A stretch of 64,000 nt of DNA from Roseibium limicola (GCF_017313085.1 NZ_JAFLNF010000002.1:310001-374000); one strand, 5' to 3'; counted from the stretch's first letter, positions 8,325 through 19,389 are shown. Notes: generated from the sequence alone by a model not told the origin. Numbers and translations: made by a program.

Positions 8325-9590
8325 TCAAGCGCTCGTGGCTGAGCTTTCTTCCCGGTCTTCGTAGATGTAAAGCGGGCGTGCCTCGCCTTTCACCACTTCC
8401 GGAGAAATCACCACTTCCTTGACACCCTTCAGGCCCGGCAGCTCATACATGGTGTCGAGCAGGATCGACTCCAGAATGGAGCGCAGGCCACGGGCCCCGG
8501 TCTTGCGGTCGATCGCCTTGTTGGCAATGGCCATAAGCGCGTCTTCATGGAAGGACAGTTCGACCTGTTCCATCTCGAAAAGACGCTGGTACTGCTTGAC
8601 CAGAGCGTTCTTTGGCTCCGTCAGGATCGTGATCAGCGCAGCCTCGTCCAGATCTTCCAGGGTCGCGATCACCGGCAAGCGGCCTACGAATTCCGGGATA
8701 AGACCGAACTTCAGCAAATCTTCCGGCTCCAGCGCGGAGAACAACTCGCCGATACGGCGATCTTCCGGCGCACTGACCTGAGCCTTGAAGCCGATGGAAG
8801 TCTTGGTGCCACGATCAGAAATGATCTTGTCGAGGCCGGCGAACGCTCCACCACAGATGAACAGCATGTTCGTGGTGTCCACCTGCAGGAATTCCTGCTG
8901 CGGATGCTTGCGGCCGCCCTGCGGCGGCACCGAAGCCACGGTACCTTCCATGATCTTCAGCAAGGCCTGCTGCACACCTTCACCGGACACATCGCGTGTG
9001 ATCGACGGATTGTCGGCCTTGCGGCTGATCTTGTCGATCTCATCGATATAGACGATGCCGCGCTGCGCACGTTCGACGTTGTAGTCGGCAGACTGCAGAA
9101 GCTTCAGAATGATATTTTCCACGTCCTCGCCCACATAACCCGCTTCGGTCAGTGTGGTCGCGTCAGCCATCGTGAAGGGCACATCAAGAATGCGCGCCAG
9201 GGTCTGAGCAAGAAGCGTCTTGCCGCAACCGGTCGGGCCGACCAGGAGAATGTTGGATTTCGCCAGTTCAACGTCGTTGTTTTTCGACGCATGGTTCAGG
9301 CGCTTGTAGTGGTTATGAACGGCGACCGACAGGACTTTCTTCGCGCTGTTCTGGCCGATGACGTAATCATCGAGAACATTGCGGATTTCCTGAGGAGTCG
9401 GGATCCCGTCCCGGGACTTCACCAGCGAAGACTTGTTTTCCTCGCGAATGATGTCCATGCACAGCTCGACACATTCATCGCAAATGAAAACAGTCGGGCC
9501 GGCGATCAGCTTGCGCACTTCGTGTTGGCTTTTACCGCAGAACGAGCAGTAAAGCGTGTTCTTGGAGTCGCTGCCGCTGGCCTTTGTCAT
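8325..9590 (-). CDS. clpX: ATP-dependent Clp protease ATP-binding subunit ClpX
   Basis: A 421-residue AAA+ unfoldase that feeds substrates to ClpP. The N-terminal zinc-binding domain has the four cysteines Cys15, Cys18, Cys37 and Cys40. The Walker A is GPTGCGKT, the Walker B is VYIDEIDKI, and the pore loop motif GYVG is in [10 protein letters not shown]. Full family length. The clpP-clpX order with a 342-bp gap is typical; here the gap is long enough for a separate clpX promoter. No strong ribosome site precedes the ATG at 9590. Confidence 0.98.
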   Translation of the reverse strand: MTKASGSDSKNTLYCSFCGKSQHEVRKLIAGPTVFICDECVELCMDIIREENKSSLVKSRDGIPTPQEIRNVLDDYVIGQNSAKKVLSVAVHNHYKRLNHASKNNDVELAKSNILLVGPTGCGKTLLAQTLARILDVPFTMADATTLTEAGYVGEDVENIILKLLQSADYNVERAQRGIVYIDEIDKISRKADNPSITRDVSGEGVQQALLKIMEGTVASVPPQGGRKHPQQEFLQVDTTNMLFICGGAFAGLDKIISDRGTKTSIGFKAQVSAPEDRRIGELFSALEPEDLLKFGLIPEFVGRLPVIATLEDLDEAALITILTEPKNALVKQYQRLFEMEQVELSFHEDALMAIANKAIDRKTGARGLRSILESILLDTMYELPGLKGVKEVVISPEVVKGEARPLYIYEDREESSATSA

Positions 9591-9932
9591 CTATTCAACC
9601 CCGCGTTTGTAAGGAGAAAGCCCCCTTATCAATCCAGATCGAGCCAAATTAAGGCAATTGACCCGAAAGTTCCGATCTGGACCGATTGTATCGTCATCTC
9701 GGTCCCAATGGGACCATGCTTCGCCCTTAAAAATCAATATAGGTTTAAGGCGGATGTAAAAACTACGGTCCATTTGCCGGCAACGGGTTCCCCCGCAACG
9801 CGCTATCCAGAGCCTATCCTCTGGAAAACACCCAAGATCTCCCGTTTAAGCACAGCTTGAAGGAGATCTTTCCGGCTTGAGGCAGTCACCGGGCAGAAAC
9901 CCGCCCGGGACCTGTTATCACAGTTTATTCGC
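9591..9932. other. clpP-clpX intergenic region, no gene
   Basis: It probably holds the clpX promoter. A GC-rich inverted repeat (9889-9894 with 9903-9908) follows clpP but has no T run, so it is not a convincing terminator. Confidence 0.45.
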
Positions 9933-10568
9933 TTACTTGGCGACTTCGTCAGCAAGGCTGGCACGGTCGTGAATCACGCTATCGATGATTCCGAATTCTT
10001 TCGCCGTGTCCGCAGTCATGAAGTTATCGCGCTCGAGCGCTTCTTCAACCGAGTCCAGTGTCTGACCGGTGTGTTTCACGTAGATTTCATTCAGACGACG
10101 CTTCATTTTCAGGATTTCCTGAGCATGAAGCATGATGTCGGCTGCCTGACCACGGAAACCACCGGACGGCTGATGCACCATCACCCGGGCGTTCGGCAGC
10201 GAGAACCGCATATCCTTCTCACCTGCAGCCAGCAACAGAGAGCCCATGGAGGCTGCCTGGCCGATGCAGAGAGTTGAGACGGCCGGACGGATGAACTGCA
10301 TCGTGTCGTAGATCGCCAGACCAGATGTCACGAGGCCACCCGGCGAGTTGATGTAGAGCGCGATTTCCTTGCTCGGGTTCTCAGATTCCAGGAACAGAAG
10401 CTGAGCACAGATCAGGGTTGCTACATGATCTTCGACCGGACCGGTCAGAAAAATAATCCGCTCTTTGAGAAGACGCGAATAGATATCGAAGGCCCGCTCG
10501 CCGCGGTTCGTCTGCTCGACGACCATCGGAACGAGAGTGTTCATGTAGATATCGACAGGATCCTTCAT
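9933..10568 (-). CDS. clpP: ATP-dependent Clp protease proteolytic subunit
   Basis: A 211-residue serine protease forming the double-ring chamber used by ClpX and ClpA. The catalytic triad is visible: Ser107 in GQAASMGS, His132 in MVHQPSGG and Asp181 in ERDNFMT. The ATG at 10568 has GATGAGGT immediately upstream. The short N-terminal segment before [14 protein letters not shown] is a normal propeptide-like region. The gene lies between tig and clpX, the common conserved order tig-clpP-clpX-lon-hup. Confidence 0.98.
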   Translation of the reverse strand: MKDPVDIYMNTLVPMVVEQTNRGERAFDIYSRLLKERIIFLTGPVEDHVATLICAQLLFLESENPSKEIALYINSPGGLVTSGLAIYDTMQFIRPAVSTLCIGQAASMGSLLLAAGEKDMRFSLPNARVMVHQPSGGFRGQAADIMLHAQEILKMKRRLNEIYVKHTGQTLDSVEEALERDNFMTADTAKEFGIIDSVIHDRASLADEVAK

Positions 10569-10710
10569 ACCTCATCCATTATTCTTGAGAGGGCCGAACT
10601 GCGGCTTGGCAATCCGGCGAGACACAGATCACAAGGTAACACGTCTAACCACCTTAGGACCTGACTCGAAAAAAGCGACACTCCATACATAGGAGATGTC
10701 GCCCTGTTCT

Positions 10711-10762
10711 AAAAGCCTTGCCAGATGCGGCGTGAAGGCAAAGTTAAGCCTCAGGCCGCATC
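10711..10762 (-). terminator. Probable terminator of tig
   Basis: An 8-bp GATGCGGC/GCCGCATC stem (10755-10762 with 10724-10731), extended by an inner TGAGGC/GCCTTCA stem with a bulge. The T run on the minus strand (CTTTT) is about 9 bases from the stem, so efficiency is uncertain. Confidence 0.4.
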
Positions 10763-10789
10763 CGGTGGTTTTTTCTGGAAAACGCGTAA

Positions 10790-12142
10790 TTAGGCGTTTT
10801 CTTCTTCATCTTCGGCAACAAGCTTTTCAAGCTCGTCCTTGGTCACGGATTTGTCCGTGACATTGGCCAGCTCGAGAATGTAGTCAACGACCTTCTCTTC
10901 GTAGATCGGTGCGCGCAGGGATGCGAGAGCCTGCTGGTTGTTCTTGTAGAATTCGAACACCTGCTGCTCCTGACCCGGGAACTGACGCACACGGTCATAA
11001 AGAGCGCGCTGCATTTCCTCGTCGGTGACCTGGATGGAGTTCTTCTCGCCGATTTCGGAAAGCACCAGGCCGAGACGCACACGACGTTCAGCGATCTTGC
11101 GGTACTCCGCCTTCGCTTCTTCTTCCGTGGTGTCTTCGTCTTCGAAGGTCTTTTCGTTGCGCTTCATGTCTTCTTCGACCTGACGCCAGACGGTTTCGAA
11201 CTCACCGTTCAAAAGGCCTTCCGGAAGATCAAAGGAGTAATGCTCGTCGAGAGCATCGAGAAGCTGACGCTTGACGCGCTGACGGGTCATCGTACCGTGC
11301 TGGCCTTCGATCTGGCCGCGGATGATTTCCTTCAGCTTGTCGAGGGACTCAAGGCCGAGGTTCTTGGCAAAATCGTCGTCGATCTTGGCTTCGCCCGGAG
11401 CACCGATTTCCTTGACGACAACGTCAAAGGTCACAGTCTTGGCGGCCAGATGAGCGGCTGCGTACTCTTCCGGGAAAGTCACTTCGATGACCTTCTCGTC
11501 GCCAGCTTTCACACCAACGAGCTGCTCTTCAAAGCCCGGGATGAACTGACCGGAGCCGAGAACCAGCTGGCCGTTTTCGTCTGCGCCGCCTTCGAAAGGC
11601 TCGCCATCGAGCTTGCCGAGGTAAGACATGGTGACGCGGTCACCGTCTTCAGCAACACCGTCCTTGGCGTCGAACGGAGCATTGCTCTTGGCAATTTCGG
11701 CGATCTGCGCGTCGACTTCGTCTTCGGTCACTTCAACAACCGGACGCTCGATGGCGATGCCCTTGAAGTCGACAATGTCGAACTCAGGCAGCACGTCGTA
11801 AGACATCTTGAAGGACAGATCGGCTGCGCCGGCGAGAATCTTTTCAGCTTCTTCGTCCGGAAGGTCGATTTCCGGCGTCAGAGCCGGACGCTCCGAACGA
11901 TCTTCCATGGCCTTCTGGGAAGACGCCTGGATCTCGTTGGAGAGGATTTCAGCCATGGCCTGACGACCATGCATTTTCTTCAGATGCGCAGCAGGAACCT
12001 TGCCCGGGCGGAAGCCGTTGATGCGCACCTTGGACTTCATATCTTCGAGGTAAGTGTCGAGCTTGGTCGCCAGCTCACCGGCCGGAATTTCGATTTTCAG
12101 CTCGCGCTTAAGGCCCTCATTGAGGGTTTCGGTTACCTGCAT
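10790..12142 (-). CDS. tig: Trigger factor, ribosome-associated chaperone
   Basis: A 450-residue chaperone and peptidyl-prolyl isomerase that binds nascent chains at the ribosome exit tunnel. The ribosome-docking signature GFRPGKVP is at 43-50. The FKBP-type domain follows at about 160-250 (GDRVTMSYLGKLDGEPFEGG), and the long helical substrate-binding arms make up the rest. An acidic tail ends the protein. The open frame extends upstream, but the ATG at 12142 (MQVTETLNEG) gives the family start and has GAGGACGAAGC before it. Confidence 0.98.
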   Translation of the reverse strand: MQVTETLNEGLKRELKIEIPAGELATKLDTYLEDMKSKVRINGFRPGKVPAAHLKKMHGRQAMAEILSNEIQASSQKAMEDRSERPALTPEIDLPDEEAEKILAGAADLSFKMSYDVLPEFDIVDFKGIAIERPVVEVTEDEVDAQIAEIAKSNAPFDAKDGVAEDGDRVTMSYLGKLDGEPFEGGADENGQLVLGSGQFIPGFEEQLVGVKAGDEKVIEVTFPEEYAAAHLAAKTVTFDVVVKEIGAPGEAKIDDDFAKNLGLESLDKLKEIIRGQIEGQHGTMTRQRVKRQLLDALDEHYSFDLPEGLLNGEFETVWRQVEEDMKRNEKTFEDEDTTEEEAKAEYRKIAERRVRLGLVLSEIGEKNSIQVTDEEMQRALYDRVRQFPGQEQQVFEFYKNNQQALASLRAPIYEEKVVDYILELANVTDKSVTKDELEKLVAEDEEENA

Positions 12143-12463
12143 GGGTTTGCTTCGTCCTCGGTCTGGAACGATCCGTTCCGGATGCTTGTTATAAATTACT
12201 CGTTTGGTGCCGCCCGGCGCCCGCTCCCCACTTGCGCAAGGAAGGCGATCAGACAAGCAACACCACGCCTAAACAGTAAGGCGCACGATGGGAGCGCGAT
12301 AAAGGGTGTCTTGGGGAGTGTCAAGTGTTACCCGCCGCTTTGACCTTGCCCCTCCTCTCAATTTGAATGCAGGAAGCAGGACTTTCAATCGGCGAAATTC
12401 GATGCCACAGCAGGCACCTGACAGAAGCTGTCAGCACTTAATCAGCAATCGTGAAAAAACTTA
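12143..12463. other. Intergenic region between tig and tRNA-Leu
   Basis: About 320 bp with no gene. It carries the tig promoter on the minus strand. Nothing else recognised. Confidence 0.45.
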
Positions 12464-12548
<85 letters not shown>

Positions 12549-12704
12549 GTGCTCCGAGGGACATGTATCCTCGCACCGGAGCGCGGCCTCTATAACACCG
12601 TGTTTTTATGCGTCAAAGGAAAAATCGACAACAACCCCCAACTGTCACAGCATTGGATGCCTCTGCTGGAAACTTCCACACACGAACTTGCCCGGAAGCC
12701 CAGA

Positions 12705-14297
12705 TCATTCAGGCCCCCGCGCCAGAAGCTGCCGGAACACTGCGGGCAACTCCCCCGCCAGATCTTCGGCAATCAGCCCGGGACCGAAGGACGATGCGGC
12801 AGCACCATGCAGCCAGACCGCCATGCAGGCAGCCTCAAAGGCTGGCACCCTCTGCGCCAATAATCCACAGATGATCCCGGCCAGAACGTCGCCAGTGCCA
12901 GCCGTGGCCAACCACGGCGAGCCATTGCTGTTGATCACTGCACGCCCGTCTGGCGCGGCAATCACCGTGTCCGCTCCCTTCAGAACGACAACCGCACCGC
13001 TCAGCAAAGCCGCTTCGCGCACGCGTTGCAGCTTGGGCAGATCGGCCAAGCGCGGAAACAGCCGGGAAAACTCGCCGTCGTGCGGGGTCAGGACCGTATC
13101 GCCCTCACCTTCCCCGACACGTTCACTCAACACGTGCCCCTGACGGATGACGGTGAACAGGTCCTCCGGATCCTCGGCAAAGCTTGTCAGCCCGTCCGCA
13201 TCCAGAACCAGCTGACGCCCCGCATCCAGGATGGCGTGCACATACGTTCTGGCGCGTTCACCCACCCCGAACCCCGGCCCAAGCAGAAAGGCATTCAGGC
13301 GCTCATCCTTCAGCAGCGCGTCCACGCCGCACCCACCCTCGCTCTCTTCTCTGTCCTCGCCCCCGCCCCCATTGGGAGCTCGGATCGACTTCAGCATGAC
13401 GGCAGTCAGATGGCAGGCATTCACCAGAATGGCAGAGGGCGGCGATGCCATGGTGACCAGACCGGCCCCGGAGCGCAAAGCCGCCATGGCAGAAAGCCGG
13501 GCTGCCCCGGAGGTGGTAGCCCCTCCGGAAAAAACCACGGCATGACCGCGCCCATATTTGTGTCCGGAGACGGACGGCGGTTTCCAGGTTTCCAGCCAGA
13601 CGCCGGGCCCATTTTCCCACAATCCCGATCCGATTTCCTCCAGCACCTCTTCCGGAATCCCGATATCCGCCAGAAAGACCGTGCCGCAAAGATCTCTGCC
13701 GGGGCAAAGAAGATGCCCCGGCTTCTTGCGAAAGAAGGTCACCGTCGCATCGGCCTCTATGGCACAGCCCTGTGACGCGTCATCCGAGGCGACCCGCCCC
13801 GTCGTGCCGTTCAGGCCCGATGGCAGATCAACACTGAGAACCGGGACCTCTGCCGCATTGACAGCACCGACGATGTCGGCTGCCAGTCCACTGAGTGGAC
13901 GATCAAGCCCGGCGCCAAACAGCGCATCAATCACCAGCCCCGCCGACCCGAGCGCTCCGCCAAAATCTTCAAGGGCACTAATCTCTTGCCACTCGCCCGG
14001 CATCGATGCGAAGGCACTCGCCGCATCTCCCCTCAACGCAGCGGGCGGCTTCAGGCAAAGCACCGTTACCGACCATCCCTGTTCTCGGAGCAATCGGGCA
14101 GCAACGAAACCATCTCCTCCGTTGTTACCAGGTCCGCAGACGATCAGGATGAGGTCATCGCGTCGGCACATCTGCGCCGCAGAATCTGCAACAGCCTTTC
14201 CGGCGCACTCCATGAGTTCCAACCCCGCGACACCGCGTTCAATGGCCAGCAGGTCGGCTTTCGCCATCTCTTCGGATGTCAAAATCTCGTGGGTCAT
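12705..14297 (-). CDS. nnr: Bifunctional NAD(P)H-hydrate epimerase / ADP-dependent dehydratase
   Basis: A 530-residue fusion that repairs damaged NAD(P)HX. The N-terminal YjeF-type epimerase domain (about 1-215) contains CGPGNNGGDGFVAARLL. The C-terminal ribokinase-like dehydratase domain (about 235-520) contains the phosphate-binding VFSGGATTSGAARLSA segment and the signature TAGTGDVLAGIICG. The ATG at 14297 (MTHEILTSEE) has GGAGAG 5 bases upstream; the longer open frame lacks such support. It lies next to glnB-glnA, divergently transcribed, a neighbourhood common in Hyphomicrobiales. Confidence 0.96.
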   Translation of the reverse strand: MTHEILTSEEMAKADLLAIERGVAGLELMECAGKAVADSAAQMCRRDDLILIVCGPGNNGGDGFVAARLLREQGWSVTVLCLKPPAALRGDAASAFASMPGEWQEISALEDFGGALGSAGLVIDALFGAGLDRPLSGLAADIVGAVNAAEVPVLSVDLPSGLNGTTGRVASDDASQGCAIEADATVTFFRKKPGHLLCPGRDLCGTVFLADIGIPEEVLEEIGSGLWENGPGVWLETWKPPSVSGHKYGRGHAVVFSGGATTSGAARLSAMAALRSGAGLVTMASPPSAILVNACHLTAVMLKSIRAPNGGGGEDREESEGGCGVDALLKDERLNAFLLGPGFGVGERARTYVHAILDAGRQLVLDADGLTSFAEDPEDLFTVIRQGHVLSERVGEGEGDTVLTPHDGEFSRLFPRLADLPKLQRVREAALLSGAVVVLKGADTVIAAPDGRAVINSNGSPWLATAGTGDVLAGIICGLLAQRVPAFEAACMAVWLHGAAASSFGPGLIAEDLAGELPAVFRQLLARGPE

Positions 14298-14835
14298 TTG
14301 CTCTCCAGAAGTTCCGTTGGTTTTACGCTCAGCCTTCGCAGTTCTCCGACACGCCGGTCTTTCATGAGCCGCCTGTGTGTCCAGACTGGCCGCCAGAGAG
14401 GCCACCAGACCTTAGCCCAACGGTTCGCACCGCATAAAAGATGCTGCCCGGCGAAAGAAAATGCGCGATTGTCTCAAGGCAAAGCTCTCGCACCTTGGCA
14501 CGATGCTCCAGGTTCAGACCCCACTGAACGCCCGAGAGAATTTGTCACCAACATTATTTGCAGACAGCCATAGACGATGTTGCGCCTCAAATACCCCTGC
14601 AACGATTCGAAGCGACGCCAGACGTTTGGCCATTTCGCCTTCCCAAAGAGGCCCCAAGCCGCTTATTCTCGCAGCAAGTGGACACCGGACGCGCTGTTGA
14701 ATTGGTCTATATTATGCTCTTTTTTTCATCATTTGCTCATTCATTAAGCCGTATTGCCTGTCCATGAACATTTGCCCCTTGTCAAAATTCGGCTTATTGC
14801 CTGTTTGTTGGCATCGGACATAGCACTACCATCGT
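14298..14835. other. Divergent intergenic region between nnr and glnB
   Basis: More than 500 bp without a supported gene. It should carry the nnr promoter on the minus strand and upstream activator sites for glnB. I looked for NtrC-type palindromes (GCAC-N7-GTGC-like) and found none convincing. Confidence 0.45.
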
Positions 14836-14852
14836 TTGGCACGACTTGTGCT
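14836..14852 (+). promoter_or_regulatory. Sigma-54 (-24/-12) promoter of glnB-glnA
   Basis: TTGGCACGACTTGTGCT at 14836-14852 matches the sigma-54 consensus, with the essential GG (14838-14839) and GC (14850-14851) separated by exactly 10 bases and TGGCACG perfect. It points at glnB, 132 bp upstream of its start. This fits nitrogen-responsive (NtrC/RpoN) control known for glnBA in Alphaproteobacteria. Confidence 0.75.
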
Positions 14853-14929
14853 TCAGGGTGTGGGGCATGAAACAGCGGCGGCGACTTACTTGCTCACCTG
14901 CTGCGCTGCATCCACACTCAGGCCAATAA

Positions 14930-15322
<393 letters not shown>

Positions 15323-15465
15323 TCTTGAACAATTTGCGGCCCTTCCCGGCGCCGCCTTAGCCTTTCGATCTGTCGCTGCTTTCACGAGCCTCTCTAGGAG
15401 GCGACCAGAAGTGACCGGATCGGGACGAACCCAAACTGAGTAAACAAACTAAAGGGATGGACAGT

Positions 15466-16875
15466 ATGACCACTGCCTCTGAAGTCCTTAAACTGATCAA
15501 GGACAAGGACGTAAAGTTCGTTGACCTGCGCTTCACCGATCCGCGCGGCAAGATGCAGCACGTCACGTTTGACATTGCGCTGGTCGATGAGGACATGTTC
15601 GCCGAAGGTACAGCCTTTGACGGTTCCTCGATCGCAGGCTGGAAGGCCATCAACGAGTCCGACATGATGATGGTGCTGGATCCGGCATCCGCACACATCG
15701 ACCCGTTCTTCGCTCAGACCACTCTGGCGATCTTCTGCGACATCATCGATCCGGTAACAGGCGAAGCCTACAACCGCGATCCGCGCATGACCGCCAAGAA
15801 GGCAGAAGCCTACGTCAAGTCCGGCGGTTTCGGCGACACCATCTTCGTTGGTCCGGAAGCCGAATTCTTCATGTTCGACGACGTTCGCTTCTCGGCTGAC
15901 CCGTATCAGACCGGTTTCGAGCTGGACAGCTCCGAACTGCCGTCCAACATGGCTGCTGAATACGACACCGGCAACATGGGCCACCGCCCGCGCACCAAGG
16001 GCGGCTACTTCCCCGTCCCGCCGATCGACAGCGCCCAGGACATTCGTTCTGAAATGCTGTCCATCATGGCAGACATGGGCGTCTCCACTGAAAAGCACCA
16101 CCACGAAGTGGCTGCCGCTCAGCACGAGCTCGGCATGAAGTTCACCACGCTGACCACCTGCGCCGATCACATGCAGATCTACAAGTATGTGGTTCACCAG
16201 GTTGCCAACGCTTACGGCAAGACAACCACATTCATGCCGAAGCCGGTCTTCGGCGACAACGGCACGGGCATGCACTGTCACCTGTCGATCTGGAAAGACG
16301 GCAAGCCGACTTTTGCCGGCAACCAGTATGCTGACCTTTCTGAAAACTGCCTGTTCTTCATCGGCGGTGTTCTGAAGCATGCCAAGGCCCTGAACGCCTT
16401 CACCAACCCATCGACCAACTCTTACAAGCGTCTGGTCCCGGGTTACGAAGCACCGGTTCTGCTGGCTTACTCCTCGCGTAACCGTTCGGCTTCCTGCCGT
16501 ATTCCGTTCTCTTCCAACCCGAAGGCAAAGCGCGTTGAAGTTCGCTTCCCGGATCCGTCCGCGAACCCGTACCTCTGCTTCTCCGCTCTTCTGATGGCTG
16601 GTCTTGATGGTATCAAGAACAAGATCCATCCGGGCGAAGCCATGGACAAGAACCTGTACGACCTGCCGGCCGAGGAACTCGCTGAGATCCCAACCGTCTG
16701 CCGCACCCTGCGCGAAGCTCTCGAAGCCGTTGATGCGGACCGTGAATTCCTGAAAGCCGGTGGCGTGTTCGACGACGACCAGATAGACGCTTACATCGAA
16801 GTCAAGATGGAAGAAGTTGAGCGTTATGAAATGACGCCGCATCCGGTCGAATTCGACATGTACTACTCCGTCTAA
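15466..16875 (+). CDS. glnA: Glutamine synthetase type I
   Basis: A 469-residue dodecameric enzyme joining ammonia to glutamate with ATP. The N-terminal beta-grasp ([18 protein letters not shown]) is followed by the catalytic domain with metal ligands in GPEAEFF, the latch [11 protein letters not shown], the ATP signature [16 protein letters not shown] and the adenylylation site Tyr398 in [15 protein letters not shown] lies 9 bases before the ATG at 15466 (MTTASEVL); an in-frame ATG at 15457 would sit directly on that site, so I prefer the shorter form. Regulated by PII through adenylylation (family knowledge) and by the upstream sigma-54 promoter (inference). Confidence 0.98.
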   Translation: MTTASEVLKLIKDKDVKFVDLRFTDPRGKMQHVTFDIALVDEDMFAEGTAFDGSSIAGWKAINESDMMMVLDPASAHIDPFFAQTTLAIFCDIIDPVTGEAYNRDPRMTAKKAEAYVKSGGFGDTIFVGPEAEFFMFDDVRFSADPYQTGFELDSSELPSNMAAEYDTGNMGHRPRTKGGYFPVPPIDSAQDIRSEMLSIMADMGVSTEKHHHEVAAAQHELGMKFTTLTTCADHMQIYKYVVHQVANAYGKTTTFMPKPVFGDNGTGMHCHLSIWKDGKPTFAGNQYADLSENCLFFIGGVLKHAKALNAFTNPSTNSYKRLVPGYEAPVLLAYSSRNRSASCRIPFSSNPKAKRVEVRFPDPSANPYLCFSALLMAGLDGIKNKIHPGEAMDKNLYDLPAEELAEIPTVCRTLREALEAVDADREFLKAGGVFDDDQIDAYIEVKMEEVERYEMTPHPVEFDMYYSV

Positions 16876-16900
16876 TCGCTCGCGCGATTTCAGACATGCG

Positions 16901-16929
16901 AAAGGCCGGGCTCAACGCCCGGCCTTTTT
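16901..16929 (+). terminator. Rho-independent terminator of glnA
   Basis: An 11-bp stem AAAGGCCGGGC / GCCCGGCCTTT with a TCAAC loop and a T5 run, 26 bp after the glnA stop. A run of A on the other side lets it work for the convergent gene at 16954 as well. Confidence 0.9.
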
Positions 16930-16953
16930 CATATGCCCAAATAACCTAGGCAC

Positions 16954-19389
16954 TCACATCAGCTTGTCGGCATCCAGGCTCAGCCCGAGGCAGCGCTCCA
17001 GCGTCTTGCTCACAAAAGCGTTCTCCTCATCCCAAGGATCGCCCCCAGGCCCCTGAATCTTGGCCGGACCACCGCAGGCGCCAGAGCCAACATGGAAACC
17101 TAGAGTACGATAGACCTCGAACTGCTCCTCGCTGAAAAGCTGATCCAGAGTGGTCTCATGCGGGAACGACGGATAGCGGCGCTTGTAGTCGCGCACCAGA
17201 TCGTTTTCATCCCCGCTCAGCGACGACTTGAGATACAGAAGAACCCCTTTCTGGGCCGTCGGATCACTCAAGGGCTTGTTGTCGTAATGGATGATGCCAA
17301 GCGCCGCATGGGCTGCGTCTTCCGGAGCATCCTCTTCGCCAAATGACAGTGTTCCCTGCCGAATATGGCTCCATTTCAATTCGATACGGAGCCCTTGATC
17401 GATCCGGGCATATTGCTGCAACTGGACGAACGAGGGGAAATCCATCTGCGGATCAGCTTCCGCGTCCACCGCAATAATCACGCGGCACTTGCGTTGCAGC
17501 AACTCGTAGATACCGAGGTTCTCGATATGGCCACCATCGCTCAGATAGACCTTGGCACAGCTCTCTGTCAGATTGCCCCGCGCCTCGCGGAAAAACCAGT
17601 AAGGCCCCAGTGGCAGATTTTCACCAATCCAGCTTCTCAGCCGTGAACGTTTCTGCCAGTCCGCGCCACAGGTCACGGCCCCAGGATTGGCCAGCCAATA
17701 GCCAAGGCGGATGTTGAGCAGTGACAGGCTGAAGACCAGAAACGATATGGTCTTGTTGCCCATGTTGGCGCTGGCAGCAGCCCCGGAAATTGCCATGCCG
17801 GTGGCCACATCAAGCCCCTCGTCCTTCGCCTCCAGTTGGACCGTCTTGCAGTATCCGGTTGCCCGACTGCCACTGAACAGCGGACCGAAGACGAAGAAAT
17901 CCGCATTCCGCCCCCGCTTGTTGACTGTCTTTGAGCCCTGAATGTTCAAAGCAGAGTTGACCAGCAGATAAGGGGAATCATTGCTGTCCAGATCGGAAAA
18001 GCGTGTCATGCCCGCCATGGCGCTGTCCGGGTTCTCATCAAACGTATGGATAAAGCCCTTGGCCAGCCGGTCGCGGTAAAGCGAATGCAGGGAGAACGTG
18101 TTGGCTGAAACAAAGCTCATCAGCACGAACAGCACGAGAGCCCCCACCACCGCAAAGCCGATGGCGCGGTAGATCTCGCTGCCGCCAGCTTGCAGCAGTG
18201 CCAGATAGAGCCAAGCGTAGACAATCCACAGCAGCACAGGCACCGCAAGAGCAAGCGCCAGATAGACGAGGTTGCCGGAGTATTTTGCCAGCTTCGCCGT
18301 GATGGTCTCGTATTTCTTGCCAATCTCTCGCAGCCGCTCGATGAGATTGCGTCCCAGGGTCGCGACGACGGAAAAAACGGCAAGGAAAGAACCGTATCGT
18401 TCCAGCATGTTCTCCCCGACACTTGCCGTAGCACCCCCAACACCTTGTACACCTTTCACCACGCTGCCGAGCAACAGCAGATTGAGTTCAAACGCCAACA
18501 ACAGCAGAACAAGAAGGCAGATGCTGCCAGTCCCCCGCCGCCAAGCAGTCCGCCGCTGAAGCGATCGTACCGGTTCCAACCAGGTGAACAGGATCGCCAG
18601 ACAGCAAAGGACGGAAAACACCAGTAGCCCCACGCGACTGATCGGCAGACTTCCGATAACCCATCCTTCAAACTCCCAGTGACCTATCTTCTGATACGCC
18701 CCCACAAGATCACCGATGGTCGGAAAGGCGGCAGCGGTCGCCGCCGCGAGCAGGATCAGGATGGGCAGCACCGCCAGAACATTGCAGAAAATTCCCAGAA
18801 CGATGGCACCGACACCACCCAAGACACTGAGAAACCGGTCGGCGAACAGATAATTGGAGAAATTACGAATATGAGCGACAAACTGATTTTCCGCCTTGCC
18901 CAATTCGCTTGGAAACGGAAACCTTCCCCCCAGGGCCTTCAGGCCGATGGCCAGGGAACAGCCGATATATCCGCCGCCTGAAACGGTGGAAAGGTAATCC
19001 AGACGCTTGAGAATCTTGCTCTTGGCATCCAGTGCCTGCAACACGCCGAAGCAGAAAGCAGCCGAGCGGATCCCGCCGCCCGAAAGCGACAGTCCGACAA
19101 GGTCATGCGCCGTATCGGGTGTCGTCTCGACAGTGATTGCAACAGTCGCCTGAGGCTCAACAGGCTTCACGTCAGGCGCATCAGATCCGGTATGGGTATC
19201 AGAAGCATCCGGATCAGGAGTTTCTTCCGGACTGATCTCAGCCGTCTGTGCACGCGCCGTCTTGAGACGCCGCCGATTGATCGATGCCAATTCCTCTCGG
19301 AAAACAGCGTCAAATCCGATCACTGCAGGCGCATTACCCGACGCTTTATCTGGGTCATCGCCGCGACGTCCATAGTCTTCATCTGCCAT
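16954..19389 (-). CDS. Patatin-like phospholipase with an internal multi-helix membrane insertion
   Basis: An 811-residue protein from the ATG at 19389 (MADEDYGRRG, AGGGG upstream); the frame is open 53 residues further. After a charged disordered N-terminus (1-95), the patatin core begins with the oxyanion motif GLSLSGGGIRSA (99-110) and the nucleophile elbow STVSGGGYIG (Ser137). The fold is then interrupted by about five or six hydrophobic helices between 187 and 430. It resumes with a soluble part ending in the dyad motif SDGGHIENLG (Asp618). In patatins Ser and Asp form the catalytic dyad, so both halves must come together at the membrane. Predicted lipid acyl hydrolase of the inner membrane; substrate unknown. 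Convergent with glnA. Confidence 0.82.
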   Translation of the reverse strand: MADEDYGRRGDDPDKASGNAPAVIGFDAVFREELASINRRRLKTARAQTAEISPEETPDPDASDTHTGSDAPDVKPVEPQATVAITVETTPDTAHDLVGLSLSGGGIRSAAFCFGVLQALDAKSKILKRLDYLSTVSGGGYIGCSLAIGLKALGGRFPFPSELGKAENQFVAHIRNFSNYLFADRFLSVLGGVGAIVLGIFCNVLAVLPILILLAAATAAAFPTIGDLVGAYQKIGHWEFEGWVIGSLPISRVGLLVFSVLCCLAILFTWLEPVRSLQRRTAWRRGTGSICLLVLLLLAFELNLLLLGSVVKGVQGVGGATASVGENMLERYGSFLAVFSVVATLGRNLIERLREIGKKYETITAKLAKYSGNLVYLALALAVPVLLWIVYAWLYLALLQAGGSEIYRAIGFAVVGALVLFVLMSFVSANTFSLHSLYRDRLAKGFIHTFDENPDSAMAGMTRFSDLDSNDSPYLLVNSALNIQGSKTVNKRGRNADFFVFGPLFSGSRATGYCKTVQLEAKDEGLDVATGMAISGAAASANMGNKTISFLVFSLSLLNIRLGYWLANPGAVTCGADWQKRSRLRSWIGENLPLGPYWFFREARGNLTESCAKVYLSDGGHIENLGIYELLQRKCRVIIAVDAEADPQMDFPSFVQLQQYARIDQGLRIELKWSHIRQGTLSFGEEDAPEDAAHAALGIIHYDNKPLSDPTAQKGVLLYLKSSLSGDENDLVRDYKRRYPSFPHETTLDQLFSEEQFEVYRTLGFHVGSGACGGPAKIQGPGGDPWDEENAFVSKTLERCLGLSLDADKLM

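Noticed and set aside
9889..9908. GC-rich inverted repeat after clpP as terminator
   Set aside because: A short 6-bp stem without a T run on the minus strand.
15394..16842. Long open frame (482 codons) on the strand opposite glnA
   Set aside because: It is the mirror of a strongly codon-biased gene; the glnA frame explains every conserved motif. Similar shadows oppose lon (5511-6638), valS (45050-46417) and accC (41995-43314).
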